Source of the DNA: Agelaius tricolor
Taxonomy: Eukaryota > Chordata > Aves > Passeriformes > Icteridae
Assembly: GCA_023055355.1 (NCBI GenBank)
Contig: JALJCS010000001.1
Span: 68,675,381 to 68,739,380 of the forward strand
DNA: 64,000 nt
Direction of reading: 5' to 3'
Shown piece by piece: positions 1 to 11,392 of the stretch. The position numbers were made by a program, and so were the translations under genes. Position 1 is the first letter of the stretch, and the number at the start of each line of letters is the position of its first letter. The notes under the pieces were generated by a model. The model ran no database searches and was not told the origin of the DNA. It saw only the letters and a program-made list of their open reading frames with translations.

Positions 1-3000
1 GAAACTCATATTGGAACTCCTTACCTACTGTACAGAAAAGAAGACCAAAATTGCCTTTTCCAACTTGCTTTACAATCACAATGCTGCATTTTAAAAGTAG
101 CTACAAATTATATAATTAACATTATAGTGTAGCTTTGTTGTTGTTGTTTTGGTCCAATCTATCAATCTAGGTCCTGTATTTAAGTAGTTGCCACCAAAAC
201 CAGAGGGCTTTGGATACTGATCTCATGCACAAACTGTGTCTAAATGAGAAGATTTACGAAGGATCATCTGTGGAGTACAAGGCTGTAGCTCTTTAAGAGC
301 AAGGCATAAGCTATTTGCCTCTAAGCTTTGGACATACAAATGCAAGTACTTTCAGCTGATGTGGCTTAAATTCTTGACTATAGTCAGAGGTGAAACAGCA
401 GCTGTACTAATAAATAAACAGTGCATTTGTCAATAAATAGGGGTGTTGGGAAGTATCTCAATAGAACAGTTTTGGCTGGAAAACTGAAATGTTCTATGGA
501 GGCATCTCAGTTTTGGTAAAAGCCAATAAAACCACAGGTGGGGAGTTTTGGTGGAAGAGAACTTAAGGGGAACCAGGAGGCACAAGGTCTGTGTCCCAGC
601 AGCAAGCCCTTGGAGAAAGGTTCTCTGGAGCTGGACACCCATGGCACTTTGGTTTATGACTCAAGCTGGAACAGAGCAGTCAGAAGCTGACACCAAAGTA
701 CGCTGTATAAGTCATAAGATTGTTTTTTAAATTTAATTTGTAATCAAAACAAAAACTGATATTGAAAGCAAGCACTTCCTTTGATTCAATAATATTCTGT
801 TCCAGGCCAGCTGCATCAATAGATACCAACACACTTCTTTATCAAACAAAGCTTTTACTTTATATTGCTTCTGATCAATGTCTTCCCCTAAAGGGGAGGC
901 AGTATAAATCCAGCAAAGGCTGAGAGCTTACTGTGACATCAGTAGCTATTTTTATCACTACCATCATCATGAAACCCTGCAAACCTTTATTACTACTTAA
1001 CTGAAATATTAACATTATAAAGTAAAGAAGGGGGGGCTCAGTGGTTCCAGGATGTAACTCCACCATAAATTCCAAAGACTTGTGTTTTATTTTGCTGCCA
1101 GCCACACAGTTGGTTATCACCCTGCAGCCTCAGGCACCAACATTCACAACGACCTCAGGAACAGCTTGTGAGGCTGAACTGAGTTTCGTGCAGCTGATCT
1201 GAATATCCAGGCCACCTGAACAGGACCCTGAACATACACAGAGGTGCTGAGTGTGCATGTGGTCTCCTCTCCTTCCCAGGACAATTCTGGTGTGGATGTA
1301 GGCTCCCTCCTGCTGACCAAGCTGTGCGAGTAGAAACAACCAATAAAGGCATGAAGTGAACCTCTGGATGTGTTAACCTCTCGTGCTGCTGATCAAGTTT
1401 CTCCAGAGCTTGTTTGTCAGCATTGTGCTAGAAGACAAGGACTGCAGTTGTTTACTTCTTCCTATAGAGAGGGTGCAAAGGGGAAACTTGGAATGTAATG
1501 GAAAGTAAGTAATGGAAACATTACTTTCTCTGCAATTCCACAGAGGTCAGTCACAGTCCTACCTTTTAAATTACACTAGTAAAATACTTCTGTGAAGCAA
1601 AGCACATTGATTTTGAAAGCTGGCATTTAAGCAGGGCACTTTCATGGTTACATTAATTATTTAACACATTTGTTTGCCATGTAGAAAATCAGAAAATTTT
1701 AGCTGAACCAGCTAAAGGAAATTTTCTTTTCACAGTCTGCTGGCAAGGAGCTTTGTGTATGCAAATAAAACATACAATGTGCTGTTAGGAACCAGCCCTC
1801 AAATTTCTCTTGTGTCCCAGTTATTAGCCACAGATGTCCAGTAATGATTGCTCTTTGTTCACCAAATTGACTTGTTTTCTCCCCTGTGGGGAGAAGGATG
1901 GAGCAATTTGGCTAAAGAAAGTCTCTACCTCCACTTCTTGCTTCCTTAATGAAAAAAAATTAAATCCCTTGAAACATGGAGTAGGTTAATTGGAGCAACA
2001 ACTGTCTTGTTCAGTTAATCAGCTCTGAATTCAGCAATAGGTATCCCAGCTGGCACTGGAAGTAATCACTGGAAGTGTAGGAGTGTAGATGTAAGCTAGC
2101 CAAAGCTCACAAAACTCTGCCTGTGATGAGTGAATAGACAGCATTATCCTGATGAAGGATTTCTTACAAAATTATTTCAGTGGAACAAAATAGGATATGC
2201 ACAGTATAAAAAAGGAAAAGCAGAACAATACTAAAATGAAAAGGAGGCGATCATAAAAAAGGAACATTAAGACTTGAATCTACAGAGTCAATAGAATTCA
2301 GTTGAATAGCCCATTGTACCTATTCTGCTGTTAAAAAAAAAAAAAAAAGGCAAGCTCTGTTTGGGAAAAGGATTTTATTTTAGCCTGTAGTGACACTTCG
2401 AAAAGAAATGTTCTGACTAAGAATTCACCAGGACTGTGACAGTCACAACTAAAATAAGAAGAAACAATAATATAAACTCCCACTAAAAACACCTACTAGC
2501 ACAAACAACCTAAATAGATTCCCCTATTTAGAGATGCTAACATTTGTAACATCTGGAGCTTGCTGATACACCTCTAAATATGGCTCTGCAACAGTGACAC
2601 ATCAATCAGACCCTGCCTCTCCCAAGCCCCACCACTTTCCCCCATACATTCAATGAGATGACAGAACTGTCCCAGGCCAGTGAAAACCAACACAGCAATA
2701 TGTTCTCATTATCTCTTTGCTAAGGATACCTCCTTTTTTATTTTTCCAGTAACAGAGGGCCAGGTCCCACTCTGGGCTATACCAGGTTTTTGCCAGTGTA
2801 ATTTTAAAGGGATCAATTGAATAGCAGAGAGTAAAGTTGTATATCAATAGGGGTGGTCTTAGGGGCATGGACAGAACATTATATCCTGGATCAGCATGGA
2901 AGAGGTATTGACTCATTTTCCTCTTGACAGCTTTTGATGATGCAACTTGACTTGGAAGTTTTTGACTACATCAGCGAAAGGACTTGTGCTGTTTTTAAGG

Positions 3001-5948
3001 TGTAGACCCTTGACATGTGCCTTTAATATGGACCTTCCCTAGATACCAAACCTTTCCCTTCTACAGTCCCTCAGTCTTCACACCACTGAGGAGCTGTAGT
3101 CCAGCTCACTTCCATCCCCCAGCCCAAACCAGCTCATGTCAGCTCCTCCCATTTAAAGCTCCCAGGCAATGATTGCTATCAGAGAGGCCTGCCTGGCTGA
3201 GTTTCCATAAAACAGTGCCAGAGATCATGCTGGCAACCCACACTGTGGAGTAATATCCATGCAGCACAGACAGCAGTACCTAATTTAGGTACCACAAACA
3301 CTGCCAGCAGCCTTAACACTGAAATCCTTTTTGTGTAGGCGGTCCTGAGGTACAGTACAGCAATTCAGCCTATAATTCCCAGTGACAGCTGAAATATTTA
3401 TGTTTATGATTAAAATTTAAGAAAATTTCTGGTTAAATGGACAGATATTTATACCACAATAGTAGCACAAAGCTAATTATACTACTTCTCCACAACCACA
3501 ACAAACATTCTATCTTTTTAAAGAATGAATTTGCCTAACCCTTCTGTGCTACCATAGTATTTCATGGTAGTTGCAATAGCCTGTTTTCTGCTGCCAGGGA
3601 GTGAGCTCCTTTTTATCAAGGTCAGGCAGAAGAAACCCAGCTAAAAAAAAGGGAGCAAATTCTAAGAAGCACTTTGTATCAGTTGTTGGTATGCAAAGAC
3701 ATAATAATGGTACTTAGGCTGTTAAATTGAAGTGTGTCATTTAAGTAGCATAAAATATCACTCTGGCTAAGAGAAATGTAATATCAGGGAATAAAGCAAA
3801 AAGAAAATCCTCTAAATCCTCAAGAACTAAAGCAAATCTGTTCATTATAAGCCAATAAATTTGAACCAAATATCTAACTGCTCTATTAGAGAGACACCAG
3901 TGGTAATTCTTTGGCCACACAAGGTGGGATATCCTTGATTAAGTCCACCAGTGCCAAGATCAAAAGAAACTGTCAGACATTTAATCACATCACAGACAAT
4001 ATCTGAAGGAGGCTTCTGTTTGCTGTCACAGTTTGCTGAGAGGATATGTCAGGCTGCTTGGGGAGGTGTCCAAAAGAGAAGTCATGCCTGTTACTGAACA
4101 GTGTCCCTGTTTACACGATGCCTCTGCTCAAGTGTGTGAGGGAAAAAGCTGACAGCAAAGAGAAATTCATAGTGGATGAAATCACACTTGCATTTGCCAG
4201 TTTTCTGAATGCAATCTTTGTGAATAAGTCAGAATTTAATAACACAGATGTTACAGGGGAAGGACATTCTAGTTACATCCTATTTACAGCAATGTGACTA
4301 AGATCAGAGTCTGTCTTGAAACATCTAAAACTGGAACTTGAATAATTTGGATACAAAGGATCAGAGGGTTTGATAGGAAACAATAAACACTTTTAACAGA
4401 TACTTTGCTTTGGTCTTCACCATAATATTCAATCAAATAATCATCTCTTCTACTGAAATAGACTTAGTATGGGGCATTTGTTCATTCCCTGGAATTTGAA
4501 GAGGTTTTTTGTTGGTTTACAGTAAATGTTCTTTGTGGGTTGAGGCCCCTGATATATCTTCTGAGAATTACTTGTCTAATAATTACTTGTCTAGAGCTAT
4601 CTTTAACATGTTTAAAGGGTTTTTTTCCCTAAGATGGCAGGGTAAAAATAAATGGTCTTGTCACAGCAATCCTATTGATTTCTGCAGAGGAAGGGCACCA
4701 TGATCCTCATGTATTACATTCAAGAATAAAATCCTAAACACATACTGCTTTTCCTGAAAAAATCAGCACAATATGATCCACATCCACACTGAAGAATGTC
4801 ATGGCCAAAGCAAAAGAAAATTTGACCTAAGCAGAATCATAACTGGAAGAAATATGATTAAAGAAAGGAAAGAAGGACTGAAGAAACACAATTGCTGTCT
4901 TCTAGATCTGTTATGTTAGGTCTGTACATTGTCATTCATCAGCAGTGTCACAAGGATATATTAAGATGTAATTCATTGTTTAAAATATCTGCCTTCCCAC
5001 ACTAGAGGAATAGGAAGCATAAGGTTATCTATAGTTTCTAAAATACAAGTTCAAACCCCTTTTGAGCATTAGCTTGGTTAAAGACAGGCCATAAAGTTTT
5101 GTAAAGACAGAGATATTGCTAATTAGCAAGTGCAGGTCCTAAAATGCCATTGCAGGATGTTTTTTTCTTGAATCAGTTACACTTGACATTTGTTTCTTCA
5201 CAGAAAAAAAAGATTTGTTGTGAGATCCTATCTCAGTCTGTGGTGAGTGATGTACTTATGAACCTGGGGGTTACTAACTCTACTCAGTTTTTACATATAT
5301 CAGGCCTTATCACCTCTTTCAATCAAAAACTTCTTGAACTACAGAATGACTGCAAGAAAGACATTTTTCTGTATCAAGGATGATTCAATACTGGGGACTG
5401 GTTGCTAATATCTCATACTATTACTTTTAATTAAATAAGTCCATTTGCACAAGAAAATATCCCTGCACAGCAACCGTGCAAAGATTCTTCATTTTTCACA
5501 AATAAAAATTGAAAACAGCTCCCTGATGGAGGGAATATCATGGCGAGACCAGTAGCCTCTGCAGTCCCTGTTCATTCTAATTATGTGAAACAGAGAAACA
5601 TGCCTATTAGCTGAGACATCACTGCCTTCCACCTGATGAACTGAAAAACTTTCATGTCAGGCTGCAACTGCCTTAAATCTGCCTGGTTATCTGTGAACCA
5701 GCATGCCTGTTATTCCTGAAGTATTGATGTTTGAAATCCTCCTTCTATTCTTCAAAATAAATTTGAGGACAGAAAAATATTTTTAACAAGATCAGCTTGC
5801 ACAGGCAGCGTTTGAAAGGAATGCACCCTATTCAGCAGCAGTGCACCATATTTTAAGTAAGCATGGAATACTTTAGCTTCACAACATGTCTAATAACTAA
5901 GAAAATAAGGATATATAACTCCTCTTTAACTGAGATCAGAAAATGAAG
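1..5948. other. Non-coding stretch, no gene seen
   Basis: I see no recognisable gene or interspersed repeat. Small features are a TTG triplet run at about 134-150, a G7 run near 1027-1033 and an A16 run at 2333-2348. The reading frames here are short, overlap on both strands and match no protein family I know. The stretch at about 1020-1350 is a little richer in GC and contains AATAAA-like strings, but nothing identifies it. A stretch at 4180-4440 has faint CR1-like wording that I did not accept. Confidence 0.6.
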
Positions 5949-6048
5949 ATCATAAAATGATCATAGAATGGCTTGGATGGAAAGGGACCTTAGAAACTAT
6001 CTAGTTCTAACACTTCTGCCATGGACAGGGACACCTTCCACTGGATGA
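5949..6048 (-). repeat. CR1 LINE 3'-end fragment
   Basis: Read on the minus strand, this is the last ~100 bp of a chicken-repeat-1 (CR1) non-LTR retrotransposon. On the plus strand two near copies of the 3'-terminal ATTCTATG-type repeat appear inverted (ATCATAAAATG, ATCATAGAATG). They are followed by the GGAAAGGGACCTTAGA block, then the CTGCCATGG and CAGGGACACCTTCCA blocks of the CR1 tail. Only the tail remains, as expected for 5'-truncated CR1 copies. No coding potential is left. Confidence 0.85.
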
Positions 6049-8154
6049 CTAACTGCTAAATTTTTTGCTGGTAAGCATGAAATCACAAAGTCTGGCTGAT
6101 GGAAAGGGAGGAGGCCAGAGGAGCCAGTGTGAGAAAGTATTGCCTGCACTGGCAGTGCAAACACTACCAAGACGCTGTTGAAATTTATGGAAGAGGTCCA
6201 CAGACCCCAAAGACTGCCTCACTAGAAGGTTTGCATAGGATATGTCTGCTTTGTGCCTGAGAAAAGCTGGCAGAAGCCAGCAAAGAGAGCTAGAGAACCC
6301 TTTAGGTTGGTTTTTTCTCTGCAGGAATGAACCTGGCTTTGTGTCTAGAATGCATGTGGAGGGAAGAAAAAAAATAATATTCAAAATATTAAACAGAAAT
6401 ATAAGCCCCAGAGAGTACAGATATCTACCTGGAATGAAAGACATAAGGACATCACAATGGTCAGTTTACCTGGTGTCCTCAGGTGATATTCATTGGTTTG
6501 TTGAGAGTAAGGCTCAAAATGTTCCACCGTGCACAAAAAGCTCAGAAAAACCTCAGGGTGGAAGTGTGTACAGAGAGCTCATCTTCTGCTCAGCTTTTGC
6601 CATAGAGTGTTGGGACTGATTACCTTGTAATTTCAACATGGATAAAAGTTTGTATCAGTGAGTTCCACAAATTAATTCATCACAGCTTTAAAGCATTTCT
6701 CCTCTTTCCTCACCAGTTCCAATCACAGGCATTGCCTCCTTCCCAGCTCCCCACACTGTGATTAACTCCGATGGCTACCGTCCAGTTCATGACTAGATTG
6801 ATCACGTTTTCAGCCTGTCTTCATTTCCCATGCTTATTACTATGTCAAATAATTGTGGTGTTCCCTGAATTAATATTTTGCCAACAGCCAACCCCGCAGC
6901 ACACACATACCCCTGGGCCTTTCTGCACAGAGAGGCGCTGACTAGTCAGAAACAGATGGGTTGGGGGGGAGGAGGGGGTAAATAAATACAGACATCCAGC
7001 TGAGCTTGTGGGTGACTTTGGAAAATAAGGCTATGGATTTAGTCTCTTACATTCATATTTAGTTCTCTAGCTTTGGATACTATTAAATGTGTTTGCATGG
7101 GAGTGTTTCTCTGGAGCTTTTGTAAAATGGGTGCATAAGAGGTAAGATCACATAATGTTTCTTGCACTTCTTCCTCATGCTTCTTCATCTGATGAACAAC
7201 CACAATCCCCAGCTGCCAAGCTGAAGAATATATCTTCCTTTCACACAGCATCTGCCTGTCTGACTTGGGAGCTGCCATATGTACTTATCTCCCGACATTG
7301 TGTCTTGGATGCAGTGCTCACTAAAGTCTGCTATGGACTGCTCATCCAGTTTCAGGGCTACAGTTTCCAAACTGAAAGCTCAGGATGCCTCTGAATAAGT
7401 CTTTTAATGGAGCAGTACATCATCTTAAATTGAAATCAGAGGCTACCTTCATGTTCAGATGCATTTGCTCATGTGTTCCAGCTGCTTCTCAAGCTGAAAC
7501 ACACTTGAAACATATTTCTGACATCTCCAGCCTCAGAAACATCTCAGACTAATGGGATCACACTTGCTGAGGTGATGCTCTTGTTTTCATTAGAAAGCAC
7601 TTCCAAAACCACACCATTAAACATACCAGGAGAAATTCAGTGGTAGGATTTTTGTGAGGTTTCCCACAGAAATTTCAGGTGGCTCCTTCTCCTGGCCAGT
7701 CCCTTCCTCACTTTGCTTGGTTAATAACATCTTGTCAGAGCAGGAAATCTGGATGGCCTACAGGGGTGAAATGGCAGCAGCTCCCTTGACATACCCACCT
7801 ACCTTCATAAAATAAGCATTAGTTGGGCAAATGCTCAAAATTAGATTTTATTCCCCAGTCACTATGGACTTGGTGAAATGTTTGCTGTATGCATTGACTT
7901 TGTTACTTTAACCTGGTAATAGTCAAAATGTTAATTATTTGAAGCTAAATAAAATATTAGGGACAAGCTTGTGAGGTTTTGATGTATATATTTTATATTT
8001 AATGAAATAATATTTAATTATAGCTCTTTTCTGTATCTTTTTTGTATTTTTTTCATATACTTCTAATTTGGGCTCATGGTATTTTATTATCATGCAACAA
8101 GGAGGGCAAACACTCAGGCTTGCCTTATCTATTTTTTAACTGAGATCTGATGAC
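6049..8154. other. Non-coding stretch, no gene seen
   Basis: No gene or dispersed repeat is recognisable. A guanine-rich run at 6958-6978 could form a G-quadruplex and is listed separately. Overlapping frames on both strands at 6.05-6.6 kb and 7.0-7.4 kb look like chance openings: they have no known domain and sit in both orientations over the same bases. Confidence 0.6.
6958..6978 (+). other. Potential G-quadruplex motif
   Basis: The plus strand reads GGG, TT, seven G, A, GG, A, five G. Four runs of at least three guanines can be placed with loops of 1-4 bases, which fits the usual G3+N1-7 rule. Folding and function are inferred from the pattern only. It could equally be a simple purine-rich low-complexity tract. 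Confidence 0.4.
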
Positions 8155-8565
8155 CAAAATGTTGGCAAAAGTGCCCTATGAGAAAGACTGAAAGAGTTAG
8201 GTCTTTTCTCCCTGTAAGAAAGTTCAGAGGGCACCTCACAGTATTCCAGTACTTAGAGGACAGCTGCAAAGACGACAGGAGATCTCTTCACAAGAAGCCA
8301 TATGCAGAAGGAAAAATGGATACAAATTTCACTGTGACAAGTTTCATCTTCATGTAAGAAAGATATTTTTTACAGTTTGCAAGAACAATCACTCACCAGA
8401 GCAACTTTTCTAGGGATGTGATAAAGACTCCATCTCTGGAATTTTTGGTGATGCATTTGGACAGAGTGCCTAATAATGTCACCCAGGCTCCCTTTCCCCC
8501 AAAAGGTTAGATTAGTTCATCTTTAAAGGTCCTTTCCAACCTGGATAAAGGTCCTGTGATTCTTA
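8155..8565 (+). repeat. CR1 LINE 3' fragment
   Basis: A degraded CR1 copy in plus orientation, running from the last part of ORF2 into the 3' end. In order it shows the 'CCCTATGAGAAAGACTGAAAGAG' type block, the 'CAGAGGGCACCTCA' block, a decayed middle, the 'CTTTAAAGGTCCTTTCCAAC' signature and a terminal CTGTGATTCTT, which is the CR1 end repeat. The ORF2 reading frame is broken throughout, so it is a fossil. Confidence 0.8.
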
Positions 8566-11285
8566 TCATCTGCTCTCATAGTATTTCACAACTGAAACTG
8601 CAGCAGTTTGCCACAAATGTTTTCCAAAATAATGTGAGACTGGGGAAAAAAGTTTCCTCCCAGGCCCCAGATAATGTCACATACCTGGGACTCTTAGAAA
8701 GACTAAATAAACTATACCTGCAGTTCAGAGGCAAGATGAAGTACACCATTAGCTTGTTTTGTATTTTTTTTTCCTAGCTGCTATGAAAAAGTTGAACAAG
8801 AAAATAGTTGTTGGCATTTTCTGTTTAGTAGACTGGGAAAGTGTGACTCACATGCTAGGACTCAAATCTCTTCTACAATAAAGTGATAGATTGTGACAGG
8901 GGATCTGCATTCCTTCAAAAGAGGAAAAGCATGTCATCAATTTAGAACAACTTTAAATTCCAGCTCTTTGGGGTCAAGGAAGAAGCTGGCAAGGAATTAA
9001 GGCCTAAAAGCATAACTGAGGCACTGTTCCGGAGCACAGTTGTTGGAACAGTACTGTTTTAACATCAAGACATCTGCACAGCATACTTTGAAAGTGTTCT
9101 AAAAAGTTCTTTCTCTTTATTACTATTTTTTCTGGCTCTTGCCATGTCCAGAAATAAGTAATTATGGCACTACTTGCAATTCTTTGTCTCTAGCATGACT
9201 GGAAACAAAAAAGAAATGGGTGCTCAACATAAAAGACTTCTATTCTCCCCCCGCCTTCCCAGGAGACTGACTTACTAAATATGGTTCATCATATTTTCAC
9301 AAGCCTGTTAGAACTGGACCTATTTCTGAACATTCTGGTCTTTTATATTTAACTAAAAATTCCAAACAACCCAAATTTCCTGTAAGCTCAAAAGGATACT
9401 GCTTATTGTTTTGAATTGAAAGCATTCAGCTTCCAGCACTTGTCTGAAGCACATCAAGGTCAAGTTGAAGAAGGCCTCTGAAAGGTTGGTACACCTTCAG
9501 TAAGCACCTAGCAGTCATGCATACTTCACATTCCTTTGCATCTGTTTTCAGTCAGAAGTGAAGGTCACTTCTATTACCAGACAAGACTGGCAAGTAGAGG
9601 TAAAGGGAAAAAGGACACCCTACCTATGTCCCAGAAGGAAAGTGGTTGCACACATTTGCTGGAGAGTGAATTCATTAGATGTGTTGCTGCTGGGAGCGTC
9701 TAAGGAACTGAACAAATCACTAGGCCCTCACTTTCTGTTTAGAAAGGTTTGACTCAGATGAAGGTAAAAGCAACCAGTTTTTCTTTCAAGGAAGACCAAC
9801 AGGTTCAGGGCTACCTGAACAATTAAGCTGTGCATAACTGAAACGAAAGATAGCATCAAAATCTCCCCATATTTGTTTTAACTTGAAATTTTCATGGAAA
9901 GTATATTGATATAAATATACTTGATATTGATGGTATATTGATAAAAGAGAGCTCTCTCTGAAATCTCTAGATCTTTGCTAACTACTGTTAGCATTGAACA
10001 ACACCATTCATAAGTATGATTATTATTAAATTTATTTTTCAAAGCAGATTTGACCTCCATTCAAATAATGCAAAAATACAAAGGCTACTTCTGTCCATAA
10101 GTTAAGGATGACTACTACAAGCCAAGTAATACCATGTAGATAGATTTTCTGTATCCTATTCTGTGTTCTCACCATTGTTTCACAAATCTCATTATATTCC
10201 ATGCTTTATAAACCTGGTCTCTTTGAGTCAGGATGATGTAGAGTGATTTCATATTTCATTCAGTCCATTTTATCTTAAAAGCACCACAATTACACTAAAA
10301 AGAAATTATAAACAATAAATAATAGTAGCATTTGCAGAAATAATATCTATATGAGCTCAATGGGATCAAGGAAAAGGTTTCACTATTCTCAGCAGATGAT
10401 GGATTGTGAATTATTTTTACATATCTTTAGGTATTAGTATAAAAATAATTAAATTTTAAAATTTGTTAAGAGGTTAAAGAAGAATTTAAAGAATACAGTC
10501 ATTGAAGGAGGAATCCCTTAATGAACTTTGTAGAAATAAATTAGCTTTTCCTAGGAAAGGATTAAAAAAACCAAGTCTTTGTAATATTTTCTTCTCTCTA
10601 AAGGCAGGAAGAAGTGGCATGAAAATTAGAGATTATTTGGAAAATGATAATGTAGTAAACTTTTCCTCAAGTCAGGGAATGACAGAGGTTGCCTCAATTT
10701 GGACACCTTGACTACAAGCACTAGATTTTAGTCTTTGTTTACACAGTTGCCAACTTCTACAGCATCCTGCCTTATTCAGTCAGTGCTTAAGGCAGAACAG
10801 TGTTCCCTGAAGGAGCTGCCAGATATTGTCTTTTATCAGTTCTTCTGCATTCCCTTTGTCCATGTGGTACCCTCTTACACTCACATTGCCCTGTGACAAT
10901 TCTAATTCAAGTTCCCTCCACTCTGCCCTATGGAATGGACTCTATCAACGGAGGCCAAATCCTATGATACAAAATTGTTTTTTCTGCTAAGTAATCATTT
11001 CACCACCTACTGGAGGTAGGTGCTGAAATATTCAACATATGGCAATTTATCTATAGAAGTATTTCAGTCTTAAACTTTATGTCCTGATTCAGGAAAAAAA
11101 TTCTATGTGTTTGCAAAGCAAAAATTTAGATGTCTTTGCAATTCTAAATCTAACCCACATTTTCTTCCCATTCTTCTCAGCATCACTGCAGATAAATATT
11201 AATAGCAATTAATAGCCAGCCACAGAGATGCCCAAAGCTTCAATGAACTTCCAAAAAGATAAAGTCTGAAGGGAAGAAAACCGTG
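8566..11285. other. Non-coding stretch, no gene seen
   Basis: No gene or interspersed repeat recognised. A locally AT-rich patch at 9,903-9,960 contains several TATTGATA-like words. The short frames found here carry no recognisable domain. Confidence 0.6.
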
Positions 11286-11392
11286 TTATCTTCACATTGC
11301 AGATTGGGAACTAAGGCACAAAAAGATTAAGTGGCATGCCTAAGTTTATCCAGGAAGCTGTTAGCAGGCCCTGAAATTGAATCTGAATTGTT
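11286..11392 (+). repeat. MIR-like CORE-SINE fragment
   Basis: This ~107-bp stretch follows the 3' half of the MIR/CORE-SINE consensus in order: TTATC..CA.ATTGCAGAT, then GGGAACTAAGGCACA, AAGATTAAGTGGCATGCC, then a decayed A.G.TTATCCAGGAAGCTGTTAGCAGG and TGAAATTGAATCTG. The match to 'ACAGATGAGGAAACTGAGGCAC' and 'TTAAGTGACTTGCC' of MIR is clear, though diverged. MIR-type SINEs predate the bird-mammal split, so such fossils are expected at low density in birds. The 5' tRNA-derived part is not recognisable upstream. Confidence 0.7.

Noticed and set aside
4180..4440. Faint CR1/LINE ORF2 wording (LNAIF-like residues; TACTTTGCTTTGGTCTTCAC)
   Set aside because: The matches are short, lie in different frames and do not join into an ordered series of landmarks as the accepted old CR1 copies do.
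6049..6619. Frames of 131 (minus) and 125 (plus) codons over the same DNA
   Set aside because: Mutual overlap on both strands without domain or exon signals; treated as chance.
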